Origin: Bacteroidota bacterium | GTDB taxonomy: Bacteria; Bacteroidota; Bacteroidia; Palsa-965 | Reading direction: 5' to 3' | NCBI GenBank assembly: GCA_021299855.1 | Contig: JAJTEY010000018.1 | Span: 1 to 37,614, forward strand | DNA: 37,614 bases | Part shown: positions 18,031-25,665 of the stretch, one piece after another | How positions within the stretch are numbered: position 1 is the stretch's first letter | Layout: each line of letters begins with the position of its first letter | Notes under the pieces: generated by a model | What the model saw: only the letters and a program-made list of their open reading frames with translations | The model's database searches: none | Told to the model about the DNA's origin: nothing | Position numbers and translations under genes: made by a program

Positions 18031-18544
18031 GCAACGCTTCGGGCATATATTGAGAAAGCGCTAATTGCTGGGCTGTGTAGTTGAGCACTATCGACCATAA
18101 GAGCAACGAAACAAAAAGATAAAGTAAAATAGGTTTACGCTTTCGGTAAAATGCAACCGCAACCAAAGTTCCTACCGGAATAGAAATTATACACGGTGTA
18201 ACAAAAGCAATTCCTGCAAGACCAAAGCGACGCTTGATTTTCACGATCATTTTGTTTGTTTGTGTAAAATGACGTTTCGGCCGTCGTTCGAGTACTTCTG
18301 CCGGACGACGCACAAAATTAGATTTAACGAGCGCTTTGATATGATTCCACCAAGCTGCTATCAATGAACCGGCATAGTAGAATACCAAAATGCCAATCAC
18401 ACCACCTAATGTGGTAATCGTAAAAGACTGTATGAAATTAAATCCTTGACGTTCCGCCTCAAATGGAGCTAAAAGAAACTTCACACCGGAAATTAATCCT
18501 ACTTCCAGGACTTTAAACCAATATGTTATTTCTTCTGCATTCAT
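18023..18544 (-). CDS. Integral membrane protein, possibly small multidrug export-like
   Basis: This is a 173-residue membrane protein with hydrophobic segments at about 40-62, 110-133 and 138-160, separated by a basic loop rich in Arg and Lys. The middle motif GLAGIAFVTPCIISIPVGTLVAVAFY recalls the conserved Pro/Gly loops of the small-multidrug-export family (Pfam Sm_multidrug_ex) and of DedA/VTT proteins. I cannot confirm either by eye. It sits between upp and the HAD gene with a 2-base gap and an 8-base overlap, so it belongs to the operon. Transport function is not established. Confidence 0.65.
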   Translation of the reverse strand: MNAEEITYWFKVLEVGLISGVKFLLAPFEAERQGFNFIQSFTITTLGGVIGILVFYYAGSLIAAWWNHIKALVKSNFVRRPAEVLERRPKRHFTQTNKMIVKIKRRFGLAGIAFVTPCIISIPVGTLVAVAFYRKRKPILLYLFVSLLLWSIVLNYTAQQLALSQYMPEALHE

Positions 18545-18546
18545 CC

Positions 18547-19194
18547 TTACAACTTCTCACCAAATGCCAGATCACCGGCATCACCCAACCCCGGAACGAT
18601 ATATGATTGTGCAGTTAATTCATCATCAATAGCGCAACACCAAATGGTAGTGTTCTCGGGTAAATGTTTCTTGATGTAATTCACACCTTCCAGACTTGCA
18701 ATAACACTTAGCACGTGAATATGTTTCGGTTTCCCATGACGCAAGATTGCCTGATACGCTAATTGCATTGAAGTACCGGTAGCAAGCATCGGATCACATA
18801 AAATCAATTCTTTATTGTTTACATCAGGGCATGCCAGATATTCTACGTGCACATCAAATGATCCATCCTTGTGATGTTTACGGTATGCAGAAATAAAAGC
18901 ATTTTCCGCTTTGTCCAGAATACGCAAAACACCATAATGTAAAGGCATTCCGGCGCGTAAAATAGTAGCCACCACCGGCTGATTTTTTACACAGGGAACA
19001 CTCGCTATTCCCAACGGTGTTGTTACATCACGATTCTCGTATTCCAAGCGCTTACTGATTTCATAACCAACGAGCATTCCAAGACGCTCGAGATTGGTAC
19101 GAAAACGCATGCTGTCTTTCTGGATCTGAGTATCGCGCAACTCAGCCATGTATTCATTAATAACGGAAGATTCTTTACTAAGATCGATTACCAT
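18547..19194 (-). CDS. upp: Uracil phosphoribosyltransferase
   Basis: Upp makes UMP from uracil and PRPP in pyrimidine salvage. The 215 residues show the family pattern. The N-terminus has a phosphoribosyltransferase fold with TPLGIASVPCV, followed by ATILRAGMPLHYGVLRIL. The PRPP-binding motif is ELILCDPMLATGTSMQLA, and the C-terminal uracil-binding loop is YIVPGLGDAGDLAFGEKL, which is diagnostic for Upp. It starts 4 bases after the GNAT gene's stop and ends 2 bases before the membrane protein gene. All key residues appear intact. Confidence 0.96.
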   Translation of the reverse strand: MVIDLSKESSVINEYMAELRDTQIQKDSMRFRTNLERLGMLVGYEISKRLEYENRDVTTPLGIASVPCVKNQPVVATILRAGMPLHYGVLRILDKAENAFISAYRKHHKDGSFDVHVEYLACPDVNNKELILCDPMLATGTSMQLAYQAILRHGKPKHIHVLSVIASLEGVNYIKKHLPENTTIWCCAIDDELTAQSYIVPGLGDAGDLAFGEKL

Positions 19195-19198
19195 AAGT

Positions 19199-20119
19199 TT
19201 ACTTTTTATACCACTTCAACAACCACGGCAAACGGTTGTGACGTGCTTGTAAATATACACATTCTTTTGCGCCGAAACCCCTGTAAAATCGAGCTAAATC
19301 GGGATTATTACTGCCTTCGAAATCAAGAATCAGATTACGTTGCGCATTTTCTTCGATAAACGCATCAATCAAAAATAACATGGCGCCTTGTGTTTTACCT
19401 GCTGCTGAATTACCTGAAAACAGAAAAATAACTTTCCCGTTTGAATCCATAAAAAAAGCACCCGAAAGTAATTGACCGTTAGCATCGGTCACTGCCCGCA
19501 CATGCAAACATCCGCGCGCTTCCGCAGCCTGTAATAAACGGCGCAAAATATCGTAATGATTTTCATTCCAAACCGTCACTTCCGCACCACGATCAGAACG
19601 GAACAATGCAATTATTTCTTCGTGCGAATACTGCTTATGTAAGACAAGATTATTGCCGAGTGCTTTCTTCAGATTTCTCTTATGATTTTCCGAATAGTTT
19701 TTTCGGATCACAGCGATGTCTTCTATTAAATCCAACTCGTGTGTAAGATTCGGTTTCAGTTTATACTTATCACCCGCGATCTTATTAAATACATTCAGAT
19801 TGATTTCCCAATAGCTGAATTTTGAAGGGATATTCTCCAGGAATCGCGCAACTTCATCAGCAGACAATTTGTCTACAGAAAAAACACCCAACTGCTGAAT
19901 GAAAAACGGTGGATACAAATACGTAATACCCATTTTAGATCCATGAGTAAGCGGCATAACGGAAACATAATTCTCCGTGATTAACGCGTCCCAACCCGGG
20001 CAAGTAATATCCAGATACCACGAATACGCATACACCATTCCATTGAACGATTTGCGAATACAATCGTCCCAACGCCCTTTATCTATGGCATGATGCGGTA
20101 CGTATGAAATGTTCTTCAT
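19199..20119 (-). CDS. GNAT/FemAB-like N-acyltransferase (BioF2-like)
   Basis: This 306-residue protein resembles the FemAB-like/BioF2-like group of the GNAT superfamily. It has two related acyltransferase halves, with a basic NYSENHKRNLKKAL helix in the middle and a second half (about 185-290) with LLSGAFFMDSNGKVIFLFSGNSA, GAMLFLIDAFIEENA and LDFEGSNNPDLARFYRGFGA. Such proteins modify amino groups on sugars, lipids or peptides. The ATG overlaps the polysaccharide deacetylase stop by 4 bases, which suggests a joint pathway: deacetylation exposes an amine that this enzyme could re-acylate. The substrate is unknown. Confidence 0.75.
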   Translation of the reverse strand: MKNISYVPHHAIDKGRWDDCIRKSFNGMVYAYSWYLDITCPGWDALITENYVSVMPLTHGSKMGITYLYPPFFIQQLGVFSVDKLSADEVARFLENIPSKFSYWEINLNVFNKIAGDKYKLKPNLTHELDLIEDIAVIRKNYSENHKRNLKKALGNNLVLHKQYSHEEIIALFRSDRGAEVTVWNENHYDILRRLLQAAEARGCLHVRAVTDANGQLLSGAFFMDSNGKVIFLFSGNSAAGKTQGAMLFLIDAFIEENAQRNLILDFEGSNNPDLARFYRGFGAKECVYLQARHNRLPWLLKWYKK

Positions 20120-21432
20120 GCCGGTTGTGCTGCAGCTGCAACAATTTTTTCATACACTACTTTCCAGCCACTCCATTGTTTTTCATCGCTTAATGTTTCG
20201 TTGTGCCACAATATGCAAAACTCTCCTCCTACCGCTTTAACCGATTCCAATATGGACAAACAACGGTGCACTGCTTCTTCCGGATTCAATTTCATGTACA
20301 GATTTAAAGTGGCGTCCATAATTGCGAAGGGATGTACTCGCAAACCCGTTTCTGCCTCCAGATCTAAATCATAAAAGTTAAATGGAGTACAAATGCCGGC
20401 ACGGAATCCAATTTCGTTCGCGTAACCCATCGAGTAATCATCCGTAATATCACGCTCAATTAAATGACGATACGTGTCAGGAAATTTCAGCATTAAAAAA
20501 TGTTGTCGGCTTTTCGTGATGTCTTTGTGCAAAATGTTCTTCAGTCGCGAAATTTCTACATTCAAACGCGTTGGATCGGTATTAGAACCAAATGAAGGAT
20601 GCACGCCAACATCAGCGTAATCGGCAAGATGTCGAATCAACTCTCTGAATACACGCGACTGCGTAGAAATATTTTTATCATTCTTGCCGTAGTCCCCAAC
20701 CAGAAAAAAATAAAGTGGTTGTAACTTATATTTTTTCTGAATCTCCAATTGAAATTCGTAGGTATCGTATGGATCACGATTACCGCCAAACAACACGGCA
20801 GTGCGTCGTCGGATATCCTCAAAATTCCCGTACAGCAACGCTTTCGCATAGCCTCCAACAGTCCGCATAAATCCTTTCAACTTGTACGCATATGCGTTGT
20901 CAATATCGATTGTAGGAACAAAAGAATATTGCTTTGCTGTCAATTGCACTTCAGGGAATCGTTCCTTTAATTTTTCGCCCAACAATTTAGCCCATTGATT
21001 AATTACGGGCTGCTCCAGAAATCCATTATGATAAGCCAAAGCTGCATAAGCATCAAAACGATCTAATCCGTCGCGTATGTGCGGCAAATATTCTTCGTAG
21101 CGACTCACCAAATAAAAACCTGCCGAGAAAAGATCAAACGGAATTGCGGATGCCTTCCCCGTTGCAAAAAAAGCCTTATGGTTATTCCAGGTAAAAACAG
21201 CAATACTTTGCTCGCTAATTCCCGCTTCGAACAACAAATTCCTGCAAGATATGTGCAACTCATCGGCAACGGGATGCGGAGCATAACTCACCTTCACTCC
21301 CGTGTAAGCTTTAAACTCTTCTTCGGAAGTAGTTGCAGAAAACTTCAATCCCAACAACTCATTAAAGTACAAGCGAAACATATATTTATTTCGACCCGTA
21401 ATGCGAGGTGTATAGATTAACAATTCTCTCAT
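20116..21432 (-). CDS. Polysaccharide deacetylase family protein
   Basis: The 438 residues have an N-terminal domain of the type seen ahead of deacetylases in Bacteroidota surface-glycan loci (about 1-150). A carbohydrate-esterase-4-like domain follows. The metal-site motif is FVPTIDIDNAYAY (usual TxDxD). Further on come YFFLVGDYGK, VGVHPSFGSN with the His, and a late ILWHNETLSD segment with the catalytic-type His. It is probably cytoplasmic, since no signal peptide is visible, which fits action on a precursor. It overlaps wecB and the GNAT gene by 4 bases each, so the three are translationally coupled. The precise glycan substrate is unknown. Confidence 0.82.
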   Translation of the reverse strand: MRELLIYTPRITGRNKYMFRLYFNELLGLKFSATTSEEEFKAYTGVKVSYAPHPVADELHISCRNLLFEAGISEQSIAVFTWNNHKAFFATGKASAIPFDLFSAGFYLVSRYEEYLPHIRDGLDRFDAYAALAYHNGFLEQPVINQWAKLLGEKLKERFPEVQLTAKQYSFVPTIDIDNAYAYKLKGFMRTVGGYAKALLYGNFEDIRRRTAVLFGGNRDPYDTYEFQLEIQKKYKLQPLYFFLVGDYGKNDKNISTQSRVFRELIRHLADYADVGVHPSFGSNTDPTRLNVEISRLKNILHKDITKSRQHFLMLKFPDTYRHLIERDITDDYSMGYANEIGFRAGICTPFNFYDLDLEAETGLRVHPFAIMDATLNLYMKLNPEEAVHRCLSILESVKAVGGEFCILWHNETLSDEKQWSGWKVVYEKIVAAAAQPA

Positions 21433-22574
21433 TTCGCAAAATGCTTAATCATTTCACCGCAAATAAATTCGGCGGCTTTACCGTCTCCAAAATAAGGAGG
21501 AAAATCGAGTTGGCGATTCAGTAATGTTGTTGCTGCTGCTGTTATACGCTGTGTATCGGCATCTGCGAGAATTGCTGCTCCGCAATTGACCAACTCCACC
21601 CACTCCGTTTCGGGACGAAGTATCACACATGGCTTTTTGAAGAAGAACGCTTCCTTTTGCACTCCACCCGAATCTGTTATAACTAATCGTGCATGCTGCT
21701 CCAGCAATACCATTTCCAAAAAAGACGCCGGCGGAATAATTTCAATTTTACCGGAAGCTGTAATAGCGTTCTGCAAAGTTGTAGTGGCTTCGATAATCTT
21801 GCGTGTTCTTGGATGCAAAGGCAAAATAACTTTCAATCCCGTTTGTTCCGCAACGGCTATCAATCCCTGAAACAGCGCATTCAACCGCTCCGGCACATCC
21901 GTATTTGAGTCGCGGTGCACAGTAGCCAGAACAAACCGGTCGGATGACACTCCCAGTCGCTGCAATAAATCGGAACGTTGAGAAGCTACTTCAGCAAAAT
22001 GCAAACTGTTATCGTACATCACATCACCACAGTGATACACTGCAGGCTGATCGGCCGATGCGGGACAAGGTTGCGGATCACGCACTAAATTTTCATTCTT
22101 CAAATTTTCGAAGCCCACAGCTGTCGGTGAAAACAACAATGTAGAAACGTGATCGCACATGATGCGATTGATCTCTTCGGGCATACTTTTATTGAAAGAG
22201 CGTAATCCGGCTTCGATATGCACAACGGGAATGTGAAGTTTTGAGGCCGCCACAGCACCTGCTAATGTTGAATTTGTATCGCCATACAACACAATGGCAT
22301 CAGGCTTTTCGCTCAACAAAATTTCTTCCATGCCGGAAATCATAGCCGCAGTTTGTTTTCCATGCGAACCCGAACCAACTCGTAAATTGTAGTTGGGTTG
22401 AGGGATACCGAGTTCCGTAAAAAATACGTCCGACATATTTTCGTCGTAATGCTGTCCCGTATGTACTATGGTTTCACGAATCGAGTTCGCAAACTTCTGT
22501 TGAATGGCCCGACTTAAAGCCGCAGCTTTAATAATTTGAGGACGCGCCCCGATAACGGTTAAAATATGAATCAT
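21429..22574 (-). CDS. wecB: UDP-N-acetylglucosamine 2-epimerase (non-hydrolysing)
   Basis: WecB interconverts UDP-GlcNAc and UDP-ManNAc, a precursor for capsule, enterobacterial-common-antigen-like and other surface glycans. The 381 residues match the family. Visible motifs are VIGARPQIIKAAALS at the N-terminus, VHTGQHYDENMSDVFF, VLYGDTNSTLAGAVAA, HIEAGLRSFNKSMPEEINR (catalytic acid region), and the C-terminal ITDSGGVQKEAFFFKKPCVILRPETEW. It is followed by the deacetylase and GNAT genes with 4-base overlaps, forming a small sugar-modification unit. radC ends 14 bases upstream of its start. Confidence 0.95.
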   Translation of the reverse strand: MIHILTVIGARPQIIKAAALSRAIQQKFANSIRETIVHTGQHYDENMSDVFFTELGIPQPNYNLRVGSGSHGKQTAAMISGMEEILLSEKPDAIVLYGDTNSTLAGAVAASKLHIPVVHIEAGLRSFNKSMPEEINRIMCDHVSTLLFSPTAVGFENLKNENLVRDPQPCPASADQPAVYHCGDVMYDNSLHFAEVASQRSDLLQRLGVSSDRFVLATVHRDSNTDVPERLNALFQGLIAVAEQTGLKVILPLHPRTRKIIEATTTLQNAITASGKIEIIPPASFLEMVLLEQHARLVITDSGGVQKEAFFFKKPCVILRPETEWVELVNCGAAILADADTQRITAAATTLLNRQLDFPPYFGDGKAAEFICGEMIKHFAK

Positions 22575-22588
22575 AAGCTGAAGAGGAA

Positions 22589-23263
22589 CTAGATCATTCC
22601 TTCGTCTGCAAAGCTAAAGTATGTATTGGCACCAACGATAATATGATCCAACAAACTGATGTCTAAAAGTGCTGCTCCTTGCTTTATTTTAGTGGTTAAA
22701 TCAATATCCTGTCGACTGGGCTGTGTTTCTCCCGAAGGATGATTGTGTGCTAGAATAATTCCGGATGCACCGTTTTCAATAGCTTTTTTGAAAATCACCT
22801 TTGCATCAACAACAGTTGCGCTAACTCCACCACGACTGATGGCCTCCTTGCGAAGAACCACATTAGCGCGGTTTAAACTCATCATCCAGAATTCTTCCTG
22901 ATTTAAATCGTTAAGGTGGGCACGCAATAAATTGAACGCATCGTTACTCGATTTGATTTTTTCTTCTTTCGCCTGTTCCATACACAAACGTCGACGTCCC
23001 AACTCCAATGCAGCTGCAACAGTTACTGCTTTTGCTTCGCCGATACCGCGATATTTCTGCCAATCGGCGATGGACAGCTGAGCGATACGAACCAGATTAT
23101 TTTGATTTTCCGAAAGAATTCGTTTTGCTACATCCAATGCCGATTCCCGTGCATTTCCCGAACCCAGCAATATGGCGATCAGTTCTGCATCAGAAAGACT
23201 TTGACGGCCTTTAGCAACGAGTTTCTCCCTCGGTCTGTCGTCCGGAGCCCAGTCTTCGCCAAC
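22589..23263 (-). CDS. radC: RadC family JAB-domain protein, start codon missing
   Basis: The frame reads as RadC: WAPDDRPREKL, SLSDAELIAILLGSG, the helix-hairpin-helix IADWQKYRGIGEAKAVTVAAALELGRRR, and the JAB metal motif HNHPSGETQPSRQD near the C-terminus. RadC proteins have a putative metalloprotease/DNA-processing JAB domain whose cellular role is unsettled. The conserved N-terminus begins at about 23251, but in frame a TAA stop at 23266-23264 lies only four codons upstream. No ATG, GTG or TTG occurs before a TTG at 23170. The original start and first residues therefore seem to have been removed by a deletion joining it to rpsT. Translation from the TTG at 23170 would give 193 residues without the DRPREKL motif. 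Confidence 0.75.
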   Translation of the reverse strand, partial: VGEDWAPDDRPREKLVAKGRQSLSDAELIAILLGSGNARESALDVAKRILSENQNNLVRIAQLSIADWQKYRGIGEAKAVTVAAALELGRRRLCMEQAKEEKIKSSNDAFNLLRAHLNDLNQEEFWMMSLNRANVVLRKEAISRGGVSATVVDAKVIFKKAIENGASGIILAHNHPSGETQPSRQDIDLTTKIKQGAALLDISLLDHIIVGANTYFSFADEGMI

Positions 23264-23433
23264 TTATCCAACATAGAAGAAACTTTAGGCAACAATGTCG
23301 CAGCTTCTTTCTTATCGGTAGATGTACGCAATTTCTTCATTGCAGTACGAGTTGATTTCGCCTGGTAACGATTTGTAAGGCGCTTGGCATCATTGGAACG
23401 AATTCTCTTCAGCGCTGATTTATGATTTGCCAT
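23179..23433 (-). CDS. rpsT: 30S ribosomal protein S20 with a replaced C-terminus
   Basis: S20 is a small helical protein that binds 16S rRNA in the 30S subunit. The first ~61 residues are a normal Bacteroidota S20 (MANHKSALKRIRSNDAKRL, NRYQAKSTRTAMKKL, LPKVSSMLDKLAKTG). The expected ending (IHKNKAANxKSKL-like) is absent. Instead 22 residues are read from the start of radC in a different frame, and the frame ends at 23179. Total length (84) happens to match normal S20. The ATG at 23433 is supported by the promoter at 23460-23489. This would be a tail-swapped S20 if real, or an assembly error. Confidence 0.8.
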   Translation of the reverse strand: MANHKSALKRIRSNDAKRLTNRYQAKSTRTAMKKLRTSTDKKEAATLLPKVSSMLDKLAKTGLRTTDRGRNSLLKAVKVFLMQN

Positions 23434-23453
23434 TGCAGTAATGATTAATTTTG
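23426..23453 (+). promoter_or_regulatory. Promoter for selU-selD
   Basis: On the plus strand TTTG (23426-23429) is followed after 16 bases by TAATTTTG (23446-23453), a full TAnnTTTG match. Transcription would start near 23460, downstream of the first possible selU ATG (23441), which supports a later start codon. Confidence 0.45.
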
Positions 23454-23459
23454 AGGGTG

Positions 23460-23489
23460 CAAATATATGCTTTCTTTTAATTCCAACAA
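23460..23489 (-). promoter_or_regulatory. Promoter for rpsT
   Basis: On the minus strand TTG (23489-23487) is followed after 19 bases by TATATTTG (23467-23460). Both the boxes and the spacing suit the Bacteroidota housekeeping promoter. The rpsT leader would be about 20 bases. It faces the selU promoter, the two -7 boxes being 6 bases apart. Confidence 0.6.
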
Positions 23490-23506
23490 GAAATTCCTTA
23501 AAAACA

Positions 23507-24541
23507 TTGGCAAAAACATTGAATATCAGTGAATTTCTTAGGTTGCGCGACCTCGGAACGCCTCTTTTTGACGTCCGTTCGCCCGGAGAATTCGCGCATG
23601 GACACATGAGCCATGCCTCGAACTTGCCTTTGTTTACGGACGAAGAACGGAAAATTATCGGCACTGTATACAAGCAGCAAGGACGCGCGATTGCGGTAGA
23701 AATAGGTTTTGCCTTAACCGGTCCGAAAATGGCGGATTGGGCGAAACTGGCGGCAACATTTACGGAACAGGAAGCCGTATTGATGCATTGCTGGCGAGGT
23801 GGAATGCGGAGTAATGCGATGGCATTTCTGTTCGATAGTGTAGGTGCGCAATCAATAGTATTGCGCGGAGGCTACAAAGCATATAGAAGTGCCGCGCAGG
23901 AAGAATTTACCCGCGCGCGAAAATTTATAGTTGTTGGTGGCAGCACCGGATCCGGCAAAACAGAATTGTTACACGAATTGCATGCGCAGGGAGAAACCAT
24001 TATCGACCTCGAAGCCATTGCCAAGCACAAAGGTTCTGTTTTCGGGTCGTTGGGGATAGATGAACAGCCGAGTGTAGAGCAATTCGAAAACAATCTGTAT
24101 GAAGTTTTAAGGCTGATTCCGGACAATACACGCATTTGGATTGAAGACGAATCGCGTTCCATCGGCCGCAATTTTATCCCGCCTCCATTTTACCGACTGA
24201 TGCATGAGGCGCCACTTATTGTGCTGTCCACTGCAATGCAACAGCGCGTTGAGCGATTGGTTAACGATTACGGCAAATTCGATCCGGAAGTATTGACTGC
24301 AGCATTTTTACGGATACAAAAACGATTGGGCGGCAAGGCAACTCAGGATGCGGTGTCAGCAGTGAATTCGGGCAATTTACATACAGCGGCCGAAATTGCT
24401 TTATATTATTACGATAAAGCTTACAATCACACGCTTGCCGAGCATGTCAACGAACGCATGCATTGCCTGGAAGTAGGAAACGACTCTTTGTCGGAAGTCG
24501 CACGGAACGCAATACATTTAGCGAATCAATTAGAGCAGTAA
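23507..24541 (+). CDS. selU: tRNA 2-selenouridine synthase
   Basis: SelU (MnmH/YbbB) replaces the sulfur of wobble 2-thiouridine in tRNA with selenium, using selenophosphate. An N-terminal rhodanese domain has DVRSPGEFAHGHM and the active-site loop HCWRGG, matching Cys97 of E. coli. A P-loop domain carries GGSTGSGKT. The frame is open from ATG 23441, but that start overlaps both divergent promoters and lies 7 bases from the rpsT ATG. A TTG at 23507 (or 23519) places the active Cys near residue 95, close to E. coli, so I favour it. The neighbour selD supplies selenophosphate and starts 1 base after the stop. Confidence 0.9.
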   Translation: MAKTLNISEFLRLRDLGTPLFDVRSPGEFAHGHMSHASNLPLFTDEERKIIGTVYKQQGRAIAVEIGFALTGPKMADWAKLAATFTEQEAVLMHCWRGGMRSNAMAFLFDSVGAQSIVLRGGYKAYRSAAQEEFTRARKFIVVGGSTGSGKTELLHELHAQGETIIDLEAIAKHKGSVFGSLGIDEQPSVEQFENNLYEVLRLIPDNTRIWIEDESRSIGRNFIPPPFYRLMHEAPLIVLSTAMQQRVERLVNDYGKFDPEVLTAAFLRIQKRLGGKATQDAVSAVNSGNLHTAAEIALYYYDKAYNHTLAEHVNERMHCLEVGNDSLSEVARNAIHLANQLEQ

Positions 24542-24542
24542 T

Positions 24543-25577
24543 ATGAATGAAGAAGTAGCACTAACCGCATACAGCAAGGGTTCCGGATGCGGTTGTAAAA
24601 TTGAGCCGGCAGTACTTAAAGCGATGATCGGGCCATCTGTTAATCGCGGTAATGTTCCGGGACTTCTGATAGGGAACGAATTTAGTGATGACGCTGCTGT
24701 TTTTGCATTCGATGATACACACGCGCTAATCGCAACAGTCGATTTTTTCACTCCGATAGTTGATGACGCGTTTGACTTCGGCAGAATAGCTGCAACCAAT
24801 GCATTAAGCGATGTTTATGCGATGGGCGGAACACCTTTTATGGCGTTGGCCGTTTTAGGTTGGCCGGTGGACAAATTGCCCCATGAACTTGCTGCACGTG
24901 TGATGGCAGGTGCGGAAGAAGTTTGCAAACAAGCAGGGGTTGCGCTTGCGGGAGGTCACAGCATTGACAGCGCGGAGCCTTTTTTTGGATTGAGTGTAAA
25001 CGGGAAAGTAAATCGGGCAAACATCAAAGCCAACCACACCGTACAGGAGGGTGATGCAATCTATATCACAAAAGCGCTGGGAACCGGCATTATCAGCGCT
25101 GCAGCCAAAAAGAAAATTTTACAACCGGGCGATCTCGAATTGGCCGTTCAATCGATGACCACACTGAATACGGCCGGAACGTTCTTTGGTACCCTGCCCT
25201 ATGTAACAGCAATGACCGATATCACCGGATTCGGCTTACTCGGTCATTTAGGCGAAATGATTGACCCCGGAAAATTTAGCGCTACTATCGAATACAAAAC
25301 TGTGCCTTTTATCACCAATCTGAAGCCGTACACTGATGTTTTCTGCATGCCCGACGGCACTACGAAAAATTGGAAAAGTTACCATCAGGGAATTGTTGGC
25401 GTTGACGGTGTACAATTGATTACGTTATGCGATCCACAGACTTCCGGAGGACTTGTAGTCACTGTTACATCAACACAGGTTGCGGAGTTCGAAAAGGCAT
25501 GTAAGCAGGAGCAAATCAGAGTTACGGCTGTCGGAAGAATTGAAAAATCCGCTGATTATCGCATTAGAATTTCTTAA
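24543..25577 (+). CDS. selD: Selenide, water dikinase (selenophosphate synthase)
   Basis: SelD makes selenophosphate from selenide and ATP. The 344 residues match the family. The N-terminal loop YSKGSGCGCKIEP holds Cys16 and Cys18, the equivalents of catalytic Cys17 and its partner in E. coli, so this is the Cys rather than the selenocysteine form. The downstream AIRS-type ATP-binding domain shows NEFSDDAAVFAF, DFFTPIVDDAFDFGRIAATNALSDVYAMGG and the GGHSIDSAEPFFGLSVNG motif. It is 1 base after selU, so the pair forms a unit for tRNA selenouridine. No selA, selB or selC is visible in the window. Confidence 0.96.
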   Translation: MNEEVALTAYSKGSGCGCKIEPAVLKAMIGPSVNRGNVPGLLIGNEFSDDAAVFAFDDTHALIATVDFFTPIVDDAFDFGRIAATNALSDVYAMGGTPFMALAVLGWPVDKLPHELAARVMAGAEEVCKQAGVALAGGHSIDSAEPFFGLSVNGKVNRANIKANHTVQEGDAIYITKALGTGIISAAAKKKILQPGDLELAVQSMTTLNTAGTFFGTLPYVTAMTDITGFGLLGHLGEMIDPGKFSATIEYKTVPFITNLKPYTDVFCMPDGTTKNWKSYHQGIVGVDGVQLITLCDPQTSGGLVVTVTSTQVAEFEKACKQEQIRVTAVGRIEKSADYRIRIS

Positions 25578-25619
25578 CGTTATTTTTTCGTTGAACTTTC
25601 AGGGCTTAAAATGAACAAT

Positions 25620-25655
25620 TTGTAAACTAATCTGTATTTACAAGTGAATTTTACA
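25620..25655 (+). promoter_or_regulatory. Candidate operator upstream of the MerR/B12 regulator
   Basis: TTGTAAA (25620-25626) and TTTACAA (25637-25643) form an inverted repeat, with another TTTACA at 25650-25655. The 13-mer ATCTGTATTTACA (25630-25642) recurs before folE (27244-27256). TTTACA fits the TnTACA half-site described for CarH repressors, so autoregulation is plausible. Confidence 0.4.
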
Positions 25656-25665
25656 ACTAGCTCAT

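Noticed and set aside
23179-23246. S20 ending as a natural variant tail
   Set aside because: The same DNA encodes the strongly conserved RadC N-terminus in another frame, so a deletion junction explains it better.
23441-23506. ATG at 23441 as the selU start
   Set aside because: It is 7 bases from the divergent rpsT ATG and upstream of the predicted selU transcription start; a later TTG fits E. coli SelU length better.
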